Part shown: positions 17,198 to 25,828 of the stretch, piece by piece
Position numbering within the stretch: position 1 is the stretch's first letter
How the letters are laid out: each line of letters opens with the position of its first letter
Source: Sulfobacillus sp.
GTDB lineage: Bacteria; Bacillota; Sulfobacillia; Sulfobacillales; Sulfobacillaceae
Reading direction: 5' to 3'
NCBI GenBank assembly: GCA_027309085.1
Contig: DAIDDL010000016.1
Coordinates: 48,352-80,450 of the forward strand
Length of the DNA stretch: 32,099 nucleotides
Notes under the pieces: model-generated
Told to the model about the DNA's origin: nothing
Seen by the model: the letters and a program-made list of their open reading frames with translations, nothing else
Databases searched by the model: none
Made by a program: the position numbers and the translations under genes

Positions 17198-17257
17198 CGT
17201 TCGCAATTCTACTCAATTCGATGCAAGTACTACCCATCAATTGGTCCATTGCGAACG
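17198..17257. promoter_or_regulatory. Long-armed inverted repeat, possible operator
   Basis: CGTTCGCAAT (17198-17207) and ATTGCGAACG (17248-17257) are perfect 10-bp inverted arms 40 bases apart, in the 344-base gap upstream of the FAH-lutABC genes. Between them, on the minus strand, ACTTGCATCGAATTGAG is a gapped match to the promoter element seen before fucD and iclR. A regulator dimer pair bridging the promoter is possible. No other content is evident in 16997-17340. Confidence 0.35.
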
Positions 17258-17340
17258 CGTCTTGCGGAAGTTTTGCGTATAATTGTCGCTAAATCATAAC
17301 TGCCCGTAAATCTTATTGGGCCGGATCAATAGTGACGCAT

Positions 17341-18303
17341 TTACAATGGAACGGGCGCGTCTTTTTGAATGAGCCCTATCATTTGTCCCTGTCGCCAGAA
17401 TTCTGCCGGAATGGGATATTGCGCCATTGCCACATTCTCCTCAATTTCGTACACGGTTCGCGCTCCAATGAGGACTCCTGCTACAGCAGGATGTCCGAGG
17501 GGAAATTGTAATGCAGCTGCCTTCAACGGGATGCCCTCTTGTCGACACCACTGCCCCAATGCCCGAGAGCGGTTAACCCAGTAATCATTGGCAGGGCGAT
17601 AATTAAAGGTAAGATTAGCCGCCCATGGGTCGGCCAGTATGCCACTGTTAAACACACCACCCACTAAGACAGCAACATGCCGGCGAACTGCCGTTGGCAT
17701 CAAGTCTTTGAGTGCTGACTGGTCCAATAGTGTGTATCGACCTGCCATGAGCACACTATCAAACTCCCCGTCGTTCACAAATCTATCGAGTAGTGCCGAC
17801 TGGTTCATACCAACACCAATGGCATGAACCACACCTTCCTCCCGCAATCGATACAAAGCACGATAGGCACCTTGCATAGCATCATCGTAGCAATTATCGG
17901 GATCATGAACCTGTAATAAATCAATATAGCCACAATCCAGACGCCGTAAGCTGCCTTCAAATGACCGAAGTACCCCGTCATAACTAAAATCTTGCGGTAG
18001 CGTATCAGAAGGTACCTTGCTCGGCAAATCCGGAACAACATACCCCGCTTTAGTGGCAATCGTAATTTTATCCCGCGGAATAGTTTTCAAAGCTAATCCC
18101 AATCTAATTTCCGCGGCCCCCTGTCCATATAGGGGTGCAGTATCAAACCATCGAATTCCTAGTTGATAAGCTCGCACCATTGTTGACACCGCAATATCGT
18201 CTTCAACGGGATCGTACAAGTAGCCAAGGGGAGCAGTTCCAAAACCCAATCGAGTAATATTTGTTCCATTGTTCCCAATTTGTACGGTGTCGCGAATATA
18301 CAT
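17341..18303 (-). CDS. Aldo/keto reductase, L-fucose (D-threo-aldose) 1-dehydrogenase type
   Basis: 320 residues. AKR features: LGFGTAPLGYLYDP near 20, catalytic WFDTAPLYGQG (Asp, Tyr), ITIATKAGY (Lys), YIDLLQVHDPD (His), and IGVGMNQSALL. The early LGFGTAPLG plus VLVGGVFNSGILADP, with LPQDFSYDGVLRS, is typical of D-threo-aldose 1-dehydrogenases that oxidise L-fucose, and often D-arabinose, to the aldonolactone. ATG at 18303 is preceded by GGGAGAGAG; an upstream in-frame codon at 18369 lies in the intergenic space. It is probably the first catabolic step after mutarotation. A 110-base gap separates it from the SDR gene. Confidence 0.88.
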   Translation of the reverse strand: MYIRDTVQIGNNGTNITRLGFGTAPLGYLYDPVEDDIAVSTMVRAYQLGIRWFDTAPLYGQGAAEIRLGLALKTIPRDKITIATKAGYVVPDLPSKVPSDTLPQDFSYDGVLRSFEGSLRRLDCGYIDLLQVHDPDNCYDDAMQGAYRALYRLREEGVVHAIGVGMNQSALLDRFVNDGEFDSVLMAGRYTLLDQSALKDLMPTAVRRHVAVLVGGVFNSGILADPWAANLTFNYRPANDYWVNRSRALGQWCRQEGIPLKAAALQFPLGHPAVAGVLIGARTVYEIEENVAMAQYPIPAEFWRQGQMIGLIQKDAPVPL

Positions 18304-18413
18304 ATCTCTCTCCCTTCTCGTCGGTCTTCCATTTAAACACATGAGGAACGGATGCCTTACGACAATCATCCAACCGGTTATGTGCGTGGTCGTTTAGGAA
18401 TTCGATGCGATGA

Positions 18414-19193
18414 TCACTCAAAAACCTTTGCCGTTGATACGCCACCGTCGATGATCAAAGCCGTGCCTAATGCAAACCGTGCCTCATCGGACGCAAGAAA
18501 TAGCACCGACTGGGCTACGTCTTCCGCACTCATCAGCTCGTTGTTGAGCTGCCGTTTTTTAAGATTATCTTTGGCTTCGTCCATGTGGTCGGCAAAGTGA
18601 CTTCGGAGATAGCCCTCGACAAAAGGTGTATAAACTGTGCCTGGTAGGACAGCCGCCACACGAATATTCTCTCGCGAGTGATCAGCCGCCATTGATCGGG
18701 TTAATCCTAACACAGCACCTTTACTGGCCGCATATGCCGCTCGGCTAACCAGACCGATTACGGCGATCGTCGAGGACATATTAATAATTATCCCTCCACC
18801 CTGGTTGCGCATCACGGGCACGACGTAATGACTCATGAGGTAGACTCCTCGGAGGTTGACCCGCATAACCCGATCCCAATCTTCGGGCGGACACTCGACG
18901 ACATCTCCGATAGCACTAACCCCTGCGTTATTGAACAGGACGTCGATTCGGCCAAAATGCGAAAGAGTGTTGTCAACAGCATGGCGAGCAGACAATTCCT
19001 CCGATACGTCTCCCTCAAGGAACAGAGCAGGATAACCGTTGGCCGTTAACTCTTCGACAAGTCTGCGTCCTCCTACAACGTCGACATCCATTACGGCTAT
19101 TTGACTGCCCTCCCGGGCGAAGAGACGCGCGGTTGCCTCTCCAATTCCCGAGGCCCCCCCCGTAATGAGACATACTTTATCCTTCATTCGCAT
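18414..19193 (-). CDS. SDR dehydrogenase, candidate 2-keto-3-deoxy-L-fuconate 4-dehydrogenase
   Basis: 259-residue classical SDR: TGGASGIG near 11, NNAGVSAIGD near 88, NMSS, catalytic YAASKGA near 150, PGTVYTPFVEGYL near 185 and LIIDGG near the end. AGGAGGAGG lies eight bases before the ATG at 19193. It sits between the mutarotase and fucose-dehydrogenase-type genes, so among the three intact SDRs here it is the best candidate for oxidising 2-keto-3-deoxy-L-fuconate to the 2,4-diketo acid, the step the FAH hydrolase needs. L-fucose 1-dehydrogenation is the alternative. It is a paralogue of the 3935 SDR. Confidence 0.87.
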   Translation of the reverse strand: MRMKDKVCLITGGASGIGEATARLFAREGSQIAVMDVDVVGGRRLVEELTANGYPALFLEGDVSEELSARHAVDNTLSHFGRIDVLFNNAGVSAIGDVVECPPEDWDRVMRVNLRGVYLMSHYVVPVMRNQGGGIIINMSSTIAVIGLVSRAAYAASKGAVLGLTRSMAADHSRENIRVAAVLPGTVYTPFVEGYLRSHFADHMDEAKDNLKKRQLNNELMSAEDVAQSVLFLASDEARFALGTALIIDGGVSTAKVFE

Positions 19194-19347
19194 ATCGGTG
19201 TCCTCCTCCTATGAATATTCTCAATATGGTGTACTTTGCTAAACCCACTATCCAGTGGCAGGACGACTCCTGTAGTGACCCATTCGCATCGGCGAGCACC
19301 TCAGTTTTATACCTGTTAAGACACCGGATAGCGCCTAGACAATATTC

Positions 19348-19671
19348 CTAGTCTTGATAATAGACTTCTTCCATAGGTGCCCACCATTCCGTTGAACCGC
19401 AGGTTTCCAATGGCTCTTGACACGGCATGCAAAGAGCCCACCATCTTACCGTCGTCGGATCATTGGCCATTTTTCTCATGTCCTCCTCATAATTTTCGCC
19501 TACATATTCGAAATAACTAAACAGCCAGTAATCCCGATAAAAGATCGAGTAATTTCGAATATTGCAGCGGTTAATTACTGTTTGTACTTGAGGCCACACT
19601 GCTGCGTGAAGATTTTTGTACATATCCACTTTGTCAGGTTTTAACCGGATAACGCCACCATAGCGTGTCAT
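19348..19671 (-). CDS. DUF718 sugar mutarotase (L-rhamnose/L-fucose mutarotase)
   Basis: 107 residues, the full length of the RhaM/YiiL family. Conserved features are GGVIRLKPDKVDMYKNLHAAVWP at the N-terminus (catalytic His in LHAAVWP), NYSIFYRD near 42, LFSYFEYVG and the C-terminal WWAPMEEVYY. It interconverts alpha and beta pyranose anomers so that a dehydrogenase specific for one anomer can work. The surrounding genes point to L-fucose rather than L-rhamnose, and relatives in oxidative fucose clusters have been described. The start at 19671 follows GGAGGTGAG closely. It is downstream of the permeases, 154 bases before the SDR gene. Confidence 0.92.
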   Translation of the reverse strand: MTRYGGVIRLKPDKVDMYKNLHAAVWPQVQTVINRCNIRNYSIFYRDYWLFSYFEYVGENYEEDMRKMANDPTTVRWWALCMPCQEPLETCGSTEWWAPMEEVYYQD

Positions 19672-19799
19672 TGGTCCAACTCACCTCCCTCCAGCAATTA
19701 GACCTCGTATTACTCGGCTTACTCAATAGATGACCTTTTGCTTAATAACCTCAAATGTCCCCAGCAGGTCTTCTTAATGACATAAGTCACAAAGTGAAG

Positions 19800-20771
19800 T
19801 TATCCCTTAACTGCGCCCATGATTGTTCCCCGCTGCAAATATCGTTGGGCTACTAGAAATACCAACAATATCGGTAATACAGTGACTACAGAAGCCAAGG
19901 CAAGCTCCGGCATGTACAGTTTGACATTAAGTCCAGCCTCTTCATTGAAAAGTTGACTCGTAGAAATCAACTGCATTAATCCGATCGGAAGTGGGGCCTT
20001 TTGCGTTTGAGGTAGTAACACGAATGGCAAAAAGAAATTAGTCCACCCTGCAACAAACGCAAAGAATCCGACTAACGCGACCGCTTGGCGAGAGAGCGGC
20101 AACGCTATGCGTAAAAAAATGCCTGACTCCCTCAAACCATCCATACGAGCCGCCTCAATGAGTTCTATGGGCAGCGTATTTCGAAAATGAATATACGCAA
20201 GGTAAACGCCAAAAGGAAAAAATCCGAAAATCAGTATTATCGGTCCATACGAATTAAGAAGATGAACGGTGCTTACTTCGAGAAAGATCGGTATGACCAA
20301 CACAGTATTAGGCATCACCATCAGCAAAAGAGTCACAATAAGTAGAACACTGCGTCCAGGAAATTGGAGGCGTGCCATAGCATAGCCACTCGGGATTGAT
20401 ATCGCGATTGCTAAGATGGTGCCTCCTCCCACCATTATCACGGTGTTTTCGAACCATTGCAGAAAAATCCCATTGTCAAATCCCATGATTTGGCTCCACG
20501 CATAGTGGACATTAGCGAAGCTACCAATGGCAATGCCGCCCAAATCCATATTTGCTTGACTACGTGTGGGAGCCGCCAACAACGCGATGATCGGATACAG
20601 AAAACAAATCCCGAGGACAACCATCACAAAAATGCGAAGGACAGTTCCGGCGTGCAGATGCGGTAGCCGACTTTCACGATGTATTCGCGGATCGACCGCG
20701 CGGGTCTGAACAACATCTTGAACTTTATTAGATTCTGGTGACGATGGTTGTATCATACCTTCGTGGTTCAT
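19800..20771 (-). CDS. Sugar ABC transporter permease (MalG-type)
   Basis: 323 residues, about six transmembrane segments (VLRIFVMVVLGICFLYPII near residue 45, then several after 100). The cytoplasmic coupling loop EAARMDGLRESG...IALPL near 210 is the EAA motif that docks on the ATPase. The C-terminus (LVAQRYLQRGTIMGAVKG) is typical of MalG/CUT1 permeases. AGGAGG is six bases before ATG 20771. It forms the membrane channel with the permease encoded 24 bases upstream. Confidence 0.93.
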   Translation of the reverse strand: MNHEGMIQPSSPESNKVQDVVQTRAVDPRIHRESRLPHLHAGTVLRIFVMVVLGICFLYPIIALLAAPTRSQANMDLGGIAIGSFANVHYAWSQIMGFDNGIFLQWFENTVIMVGGGTILAIAISIPSGYAMARLQFPGRSVLLIVTLLLMVMPNTVLVIPIFLEVSTVHLLNSYGPIILIFGFFPFGVYLAYIHFRNTLPIELIEAARMDGLRESGIFLRIALPLSRQAVALVGFFAFVAGWTNFFLPFVLLPQTQKAPLPIGLMQLISTSQLFNEEAGLNVKLYMPELALASVVTVLPILLVFLVAQRYLQRGTIMGAVKG

Positions 20772-20795
20772 CCTAAACCTCCTAATTCTGTAAGG

Positions 20796-21740
20796 TTACG
20801 ATCGTTCCAATATGGATGTTCGGGTCACAACAACAAACGCAATACCCAGTGTGATTAATAACATGATGATGGACAAGGCGGCCGCAGCCCCGATATTCCC
20901 AATTGAGTACGCAAATGTATAACTAAGCTGGTTTGGCGACCATTGCGGTGAGATCAACCCTTGCCCGATGATGCTGAGCAACTGTGGTTCTAGAACCAGC
21001 TGGAATCCATAAGCAAAATTCATTAATGCCATATAACCTATCCAAGGAGCAATAAGGGGCAACTTTACGTATCGAATCGTGTGCCATGTATTGCAACCAT
21101 CGATTTTCGCAGCTTCCAGCACTTCTCCCGAAATGCTATTGAGCCCACCATATACAATCAGAAGCCATGACCCCGCGCCTTCGAAGAACAACATCAAGGC
21201 CAAGACCAAAGTCACGCTGGATTGCCTCGCCAAAATCCCGTCTAAAGTCTTTACGCCGATAGCCCGCAGTAGAAATTTAATAGGACTTACTGTCGGATCG
21301 ATCAATAACATCCAAAGCATAAAATTAGCAATGCCCACGAGAGCACTAGGGATGTAATAGATAAACATCATTAGGTGTCCAAACCAATTACGAGTAGCAT
21401 CGATCAACAACGCTAGTAGCACCACGCCGACAATGAGAATGGGTAACCACACCAGTAACAAGATCCCGACATCTTCGAAGGAAGACCAAAAACTAAAATT
21501 AGTTATTACCGTATGGTAATTGGCAAAACCAGCAAATCCACCACTCGTGGTGGATGTAAAACTTTCTACCACCGCATACACTGCAGGCACGACGCCAGCG
21601 AGAAACAACAGAATGACAAACGGCGCCACTAAAAGCCACGCATCCCATGACAACCTCCGACGCACCCTATGGCTTTTTTTCTGAGAGTGATGCACTTCCT
21701 TGCGCTGTTCCGAGAAGTGATGGCGGCGCACCGTGGCCAT
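20796..21740 (-). CDS. Sugar ABC transporter permease (MalF-type)
   Basis: 314 residues, six predicted membrane segments starting with AWLLVAPFVILLFLAGVVPAV near residue 35, after a basic N-terminus (RRHHFSEQRKEVHHSQKKSHRVRRR). The EAA loop reads EAAKIDGCNTWHTIRYVKLPL near 215. AGGAGGGAG-like sequence GGGAGG is seven bases before ATG 21740. It pairs with the 19800 permease. The 199-base gap from the binding-protein gene contains a hairpin, a common way of keeping binding protein in excess. Confidence 0.93.
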   Translation of the reverse strand: MATVRRHHFSEQRKEVHHSQKKSHRVRRRLSWDAWLLVAPFVILLFLAGVVPAVYAVVESFTSTTSGGFAGFANYHTVITNFSFWSSFEDVGILLLVWLPILIVGVVLLALLIDATRNWFGHLMMFIYYIPSALVGIANFMLWMLLIDPTVSPIKFLLRAIGVKTLDGILARQSSVTLVLALMLFFEGAGSWLLIVYGGLNSISGEVLEAAKIDGCNTWHTIRYVKLPLIAPWIGYMALMNFAYGFQLVLEPQLLSIIGQGLISPQWSPNQLSYTFAYSIGNIGAAAALSIIMLLITLGIAFVVVTRTSILERS

Positions 21741-21786
21741 ATTTTATCCTCCCTCATATCTGTGACGTGTGATTCCAACCAGACTA

Positions 21787-21807
21787 TAGTCGATTCGCCG
21801 TCGACTA
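21787..21807. promoter_or_regulatory. Inverted repeat between binding-protein and permease genes
   Basis: TAGTCGA and TCGACTA form perfect 7-bp arms around TTCGCCG. It lies 133 bases downstream of the binding-protein stop and 47 bases before the permease start. It could be an mRNA-stabilising or attenuating hairpin, or an operator; the sequence does not decide. Confidence 0.3.
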
Positions 21808-21939
21808 GTAGGGAAGAGACGAAGACATAACCATTATCCATCGTCACTAAAATTCCGTGACAACAAGTGCTGAACAGGTATTTGCCTCCGCTCTTTCCTA
21901 AAACTTGTGACAGTCTACTCACTAGTGAATAGGCTGCAG

Positions 21940-23247
21940 TTATTTCGTGACTACGGAATAGCCGTATTCTTGTGCATAGTTAACCAAGGCTTTTTGATAA
22001 GTAGGCCAAATCTGTTGAAGAGTTTCTCCCCGATCCAGTGCCGGAGTGACCGTCGTCTCCCAGATGTCCTCAGGGCTGAATTTCAGATAGGGATGGCCCG
22101 TCCACACCATTCCGGTTGATTTCTTAAACGCATTCACAAGAGATTCCGGATCCGCAAAGTAAGTGGAGCCCACTACATTCTTTTGTAGCCACGGCCCTTC
22201 GTCAGGTCCATAAGCTGGAAACGTCGGAGCAAAGTCGACTTGATTTTTCGGGCTAGTCGCCACAAATTGTGCAAATTTCACAGCCTCCTGCAAAAGCTTT
22301 CCCGAGACGTGGGATGAGACTGTCCATAGTCCGCCACCGTAATCTCCGGTAAGATTCTGGCCAGGCCATGTAATCGGTGCTGTAGCTGTGATTTCACCAG
22401 CGGGAGTGTGAAACGACTCCTCATACAAGTAAACTCCAAACCACGTTGGCCCCGGAGTCATAACCATCTTGGATCCAATTGCATCCATCTGAGAGCTAAA
22501 CCAGGGACTTTTACTCAATACTCCCGCTTTAATCAACGGATCCAACACGTTGACCATTTTAGTACAATTCGGACTATTGAGGTCGATTTTTACAGTGTTT
22601 GATCCCACCAAAGTGTTGACCGGACATGCGCTTGCCCATAAGTACTGATAAGTGGCGCCGTTGCCAACGGAACCAACATAATAGCCTGGGTGCTGTTTGG
22701 CAATTTCCAGACCTAGAGCTTCGTACTGAGGCCATGTTTTTGGAGGGGTATAGCCCCATTCGTGAAATAACTTCGCATTGTACCAAAGCACGTTAGGAGC
22801 GTAGTCGTTTCGCAAACACCGGAGTTGTCCCCCGATTTCGCAAGCAGCGATAGCGTCATGATTGTAGCCATTGACGACAGATTTTGGCACCAAATTTGTT
22901 AGATTAGCCGCATAGTCAATGGAAGGACTGGCAGCCCAAGCAATATTCGACAATGCGGAAAACCACATGACATCGGGCCAACCACTGCCTGATTTATTAA
23001 AGAGTTGGATTTGAGCCTCCAACTGAGAATTAGAAACGGTGGTGCTAATGAGGTTCATCTTAATCGGTATATTGGGATAAGCTTTCTCAAACGCCTTTAC
23101 AGCGGAAACTCGAGGTGCATCCACCCATACCGTTAGAGGGCCAGATGATTGTGTTGTAGTTGACGATGGCGAAGTGCCACATCCAGCTAACAACATCGCC
23201 ATAATTGCAGTCATTCCCGCGGACGCCGCAAGCCCAAATTTTCGCAT
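21940..23247 (-). CDS. Sugar ABC transporter substrate-binding lipoprotein (family 1)
   Basis: 435 residues. The N-terminus MRKFGLAASAGMTAIMAMLL ends in lipobox LLAGC (Cys near 23), then a Ser/Thr-rich linker, so it is exported and lipid-anchored. The mature domain is of the extracellular solute-binding family 1: LTVWVDAPRVSAVKAFEKAYP near 38, GWPDVMWFSALSN, DYAPNVLWYNAKLF, WPQYEAL and DLIQIWPTYQK-like end. GGGGAAGAGG precedes the ATG. It is the first gene after iclR, so it probably delivers the sugar (likely L-fucose) to the two permeases that follow. Confidence 0.93.
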   Translation of the reverse strand: MRKFGLAASAGMTAIMAMLLAGCGTSPSSTTTQSSGPLTVWVDAPRVSAVKAFEKAYPNIPIKMNLISTTVSNSQLEAQIQLFNKSGSGWPDVMWFSALSNIAWAASPSIDYAANLTNLVPKSVVNGYNHDAIAACEIGGQLRCLRNDYAPNVLWYNAKLFHEWGYTPPKTWPQYEALGLEIAKQHPGYYVGSVGNGATYQYLWASACPVNTLVGSNTVKIDLNSPNCTKMVNVLDPLIKAGVLSKSPWFSSQMDAIGSKMVMTPGPTWFGVYLYEESFHTPAGEITATAPITWPGQNLTGDYGGGLWTVSSHVSGKLLQEAVKFAQFVATSPKNQVDFAPTFPAYGPDEGPWLQKNVVGSTYFADPESLVNAFKKSTGMVWTGHPYLKFSPEDIWETTVTPALDRGETLQQIWPTYQKALVNYAQEYGYSVVTK

Positions 23248-23319
23248 TTTTGCCTCTTCCCCTTCTTAATTTATTTCCTCTCTCTCTTTAAACACATAGT
23301 CATCCAGAACGTAATTGGC

Positions 23320-24114
23320 TTAATGGCTGAACAGCCAGTTTTCTTCGTCATGCATCGCAAACTCATTCGCAATGTTCTTCGACACCGTCACCAACAAGTC
23401 GACATATCGCGCTTGGTTGTCAGGAGTAAATCTTATCGTCGGACAAGACAAGCTAATAGCCGTCAGAGTTTCGCCGCCAATTACCAATGGTACCGCAATG
23501 CATGAAACTCCTTCCGACAATTCCTCAAGATCCACCGCATAGCCACGCTCGCGAACGACCTGAATCGCGCGTTCCAAGTCTCCAATATCCAAAAGAGTGT
23601 GCGGCGTATAAGCTATCAATGGCTGCCGTTTATAATAGTCCTCGCGTTCACGCAATGTCATAGCTGCAAGAAAGACTTTCCCGAGGGCCGACGCATATAT
23701 CGGGGCACGTTGCCCCGTGCGAACATACACGCCAACATGCTGCGTAGTATCTTCCCACCGCCCAAGATAAAAGACTGCCTGCGACCGTAACAAGCCAAGA
23801 TTAATAACCTCACCGGTAATCCGGTTTGCTTCTTGTAAATAGGGACTGGATTTACGAAGCAGTATGTTGTTCCGACTGCTTGACTGTCCTAATACAATGG
23901 CCATCGGACCAAGCACATATGCACCATCATCAACATCCAGGTAGTCTCTGGCCACTAGCGTTCTTGCCAAGCGATACGCTGTGTTTCGGTGGAGTTTCAA
24001 GTGTTCCGAAATTTCGTTGAGCCTCACAGGAACATTCTGTACAAAGACATACTCTAGAATGTCTAGGGCTCTTTCAACTGCCTGCGCCCCTTCTGGCCTA
24101 CTACCATCTTTCAT
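23320..24114 (-). CDS. IclR-family transcriptional regulator
   Basis: 264 residues. N-terminal winged helix-turn-helix (QAVERALDILEYVF near 12, LNEISEHLKLHRNTAYRLARTL near 32, then a DDGAYVLG wing). C-terminal effector domain with GEVINLGLL, VYVRTGQRAPIYASALGKVFLAAM and GYAVDLEELSEGVSCIAVPL. I prefer ATG 24114 because GGTGAT lies just upstream; in-frame ATG 24120 and GTG 24129 are alternatives. A clear promoter lies 33-60 bases upstream and carries the same 20-base element found before the fucD promoter, so it probably controls both and its own synthesis. The ligand is unknown, probably a fucose-pathway intermediate. Confidence 0.9.
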   Translation of the reverse strand: MKDGSRPEGAQAVERALDILEYVFVQNVPVRLNEISEHLKLHRNTAYRLARTLVARDYLDVDDGAYVLGPMAIVLGQSSSRNNILLRKSSPYLQEANRITGEVINLGLLRSQAVFYLGRWEDTTQHVGVYVRTGQRAPIYASALGKVFLAAMTLREREDYYKRQPLIAYTPHTLLDIGDLERAIQVVRERGYAVDLEELSEGVSCIAVPLVIGGETLTAISLSCPTIRFTPDNQARYVDLLVTVSKNIANEFAMHDEENWLFSH

Positions 24115-24146
24115 CAGCATCACCCACACTGCGAATTTGATAATTC

Positions 24147-24187
24147 ATAATACAGGCATATCCTTCGAAAAGTCAATCTATATGCAA
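24147..24187 (-). promoter_or_regulatory. Promoter of iclR with shared operator-like element
   Basis: On the minus strand TTGACT (24176-24171) and TATTAT (24152-24147) are 18 bases apart. The -35 is embedded in TTGCATATAGATTGACTTTT (24187-24168), which matches 17 of 20 bases before fucD. Predicted start of transcription is near 24140, giving a leader of about 25 bases. Confidence 0.6.
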
Positions 24188-24296
24188 AATAATCTCACCC
24201 ACTTTCGAAGCCCTAATTACACCGAAAACAACACTCCTCTGAAAAATAGTCTCAAGCACTAATTGTAGTACCTATGCGCGATCGCACCCCCCGTAT

Positions 24297-25495
24297 TTAG
24301 ACGGCGGGAGCTATGGGTTCTAGGGTCACCTTGTATCCCAGCGCCGCTAAGCGCCGGGTTTCGCGGCGGATCACCGCCTGCTGATCGCGTTGATCAAAGT
24401 AGTTGCTCCCCAGGTCTTGGTAGACGACATCCGGGCCCTTCAAGATCGCGTAAGCGGCGATGAGAATGTGGCGGCCCGTGGCCATCGCCGCGCGTTTCTT
24501 GCCGCGGCGGCCGGCGAGATGGTGGAAGACAGCGCCGAGGTAGGTCCGCGTCTTGCCGGCGGCCTGCCCCGCCTCCACCAGCGCCGTCCGCAAAGCCTTG
24601 CTGCCCTTGCGGGTACGGGCGGATTGGGCGGATTGGGCGTGGCCGGCACTCTCGTGCTGGCCCGGGCTGAAGCCGGCCCACGAGACGAGTTGGGGCGCCG
24701 AGGGAAACCGCTGCATGTCCCCACTTCGGCTAAGAGGATCTCGGCCGTGCGGCGCCCGACTCCGGGAATCGTGGCCAACCGTGTGAGGGCATCATCAAAA
24801 TTGGCCAGACGGACGGTGATTTCATCACTGAGCGTGGCAATTTGCTGGTCGAGAAAGGTCATGTGTCCCAGCTGCACCTTGAGCATGAGCCGCTGGTGAG
24901 CCTGGACGATCCCGTGCAGCGCGGCCGTCAAGACTTGCGGATCGGATTCGCCCGCCGCCAAGGCGGCCAGAATCCGCTGGCCCGAGACGCCGAGCACATC
25001 ACTGATCACGCTGCTGAGTTTGATATTGGCGCCCTCCAACACTTTCTGGAGGCGGTTCGCCTCCTGGGCCCGGGTTTGGACCAAACTGGTCCGGTAGCGG
25101 ACCAGTTCCCGCAGTTCCCGTTGGGGTCGGGGCGGAATGTAGCTGCCCTTGAGCACGCCCACCCGGAGCAGCGAGGCAATCCACTGCGCATCCTGCACAT
25201 CGGTCTTGCGGCCGGGCATCCCCCGAATCTGCTGAGGATTGACCACCAGCACCGCGGAAAAGTCATACGACTCCAGCACATTCACCACCGGCTTCCAATA
25301 CACCCCGGTGGCTTCCATCGCCACATGCGTCACGCCACAGGCGATCAGCCAATCCGCCAGCGCCAGCAACTGATCCGTCAGCGTGCCAAACGACCGCGTC
25401 TCCGAGAGGGTAGGGGTAAACACGCTCGCCACAATGACCTTCTTATGAATATCCAGCCCCGTCCCATAGGACACGACCACCTTCAGCGTCTCCAT
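24297..25495 (-). pseudogene. IS110-family transposase, frameshifted
   Basis: From ATG 25495 (GAGGTGATC upstream) the frame gives GTGLDIHKKVIVASVF, AMEATGVYWKPVVNVLE, GRKTDVQDAQWIASLL and IPGVGRRTAEILLAEVGT. It is then thrown out of frame near 24715-24722. The next frame resumes MQRFPSAPQLVSWAGF, then GQHESAGHAQSAQ with the catalytic Ser, and runs to TAA at 24297. The intact relative at 883 reads ELGTDMTRF here, so about four bases (or one base plus a codon) are missing. No slippery run is seen at the site, so decay is more likely than programmed frameshifting. Apart from this one lesion it is full length, so the damage is probably recent. Confidence 0.88.
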
Positions 25496-25754
25496 GATGA
25501 TCACCTCACGAGAGTAATCCTCCGACAGCCACGGAATGTCTCAGAAATCTCCTCTACGTGCTAGCCTGGGGCGGGCGTCCGCCCGCCCCAGGCTGCAACA
25601 GTCAAGTGTGCTCGACGTGGCCGGAATTCGTCTCCTCTACGAGCTCGAAGCATCAGAGTGAACACGATCTCGGTCGGAGGTTACGACAATCATAGCGCGG
25701 TCCGCCCCCTTTTTCATCCGCGTGTGTACCCCGCGAGGGGCATGGGAGGTCTCC
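25496..25754 (-). ncRNA. Candidate bridge RNA region of the second IS110 copy
   Basis: Non-coding leader of about 260 bases in the position of a bridge RNA. It holds a perfect 14-bp hairpin with a GTCC loop (25563-25594, AGCCTGGGGCGGGC arm), matching in position the CGGTCGCG hairpin of copy one. A further segment reads CACTCTG...GAGGAG on the minus strand. GAGGAG could pair with CTCCTC and CACTC matches ACACTCCT at the left flank (24231-24238), but these overlap and are weak. Confidence 0.3.
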
Positions 25755-25828
25755 ATTGCGGATAACGTACATTTAGACCCCATCTGCATGATCGAAAATC
25801 AAGAAGTCAGCCGATAGACGAAAGCTTT

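Larger units (their letters stand above)
24241..25754 (-). mobile_element. Second IS110-family element, inactive transposase
   Basis: It lies between the lactonase and iclR genes. The right end near 25754 is set by alignment of its leader with the first IS110 copy: minus-strand GGAG, then CCCATGCC, then GATGAAAA about 25 bases on. The left end near 24241 (GAAAA after CTCT) is by analogy with GAAAA at 791 and is uncertain by several bases. The transposase is frameshifted. It interrupts an otherwise co-directional gene series but leaves the iclR promoter intact. Confidence 0.65.

Noticed and set aside
24715-24722. Programmed frameshift in the second IS110 transposase
   Set aside because: No slippery heptamer or downstream pseudoknot is visible, and IS110 transposases are normally single-frame. 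A small deletion explains it better.
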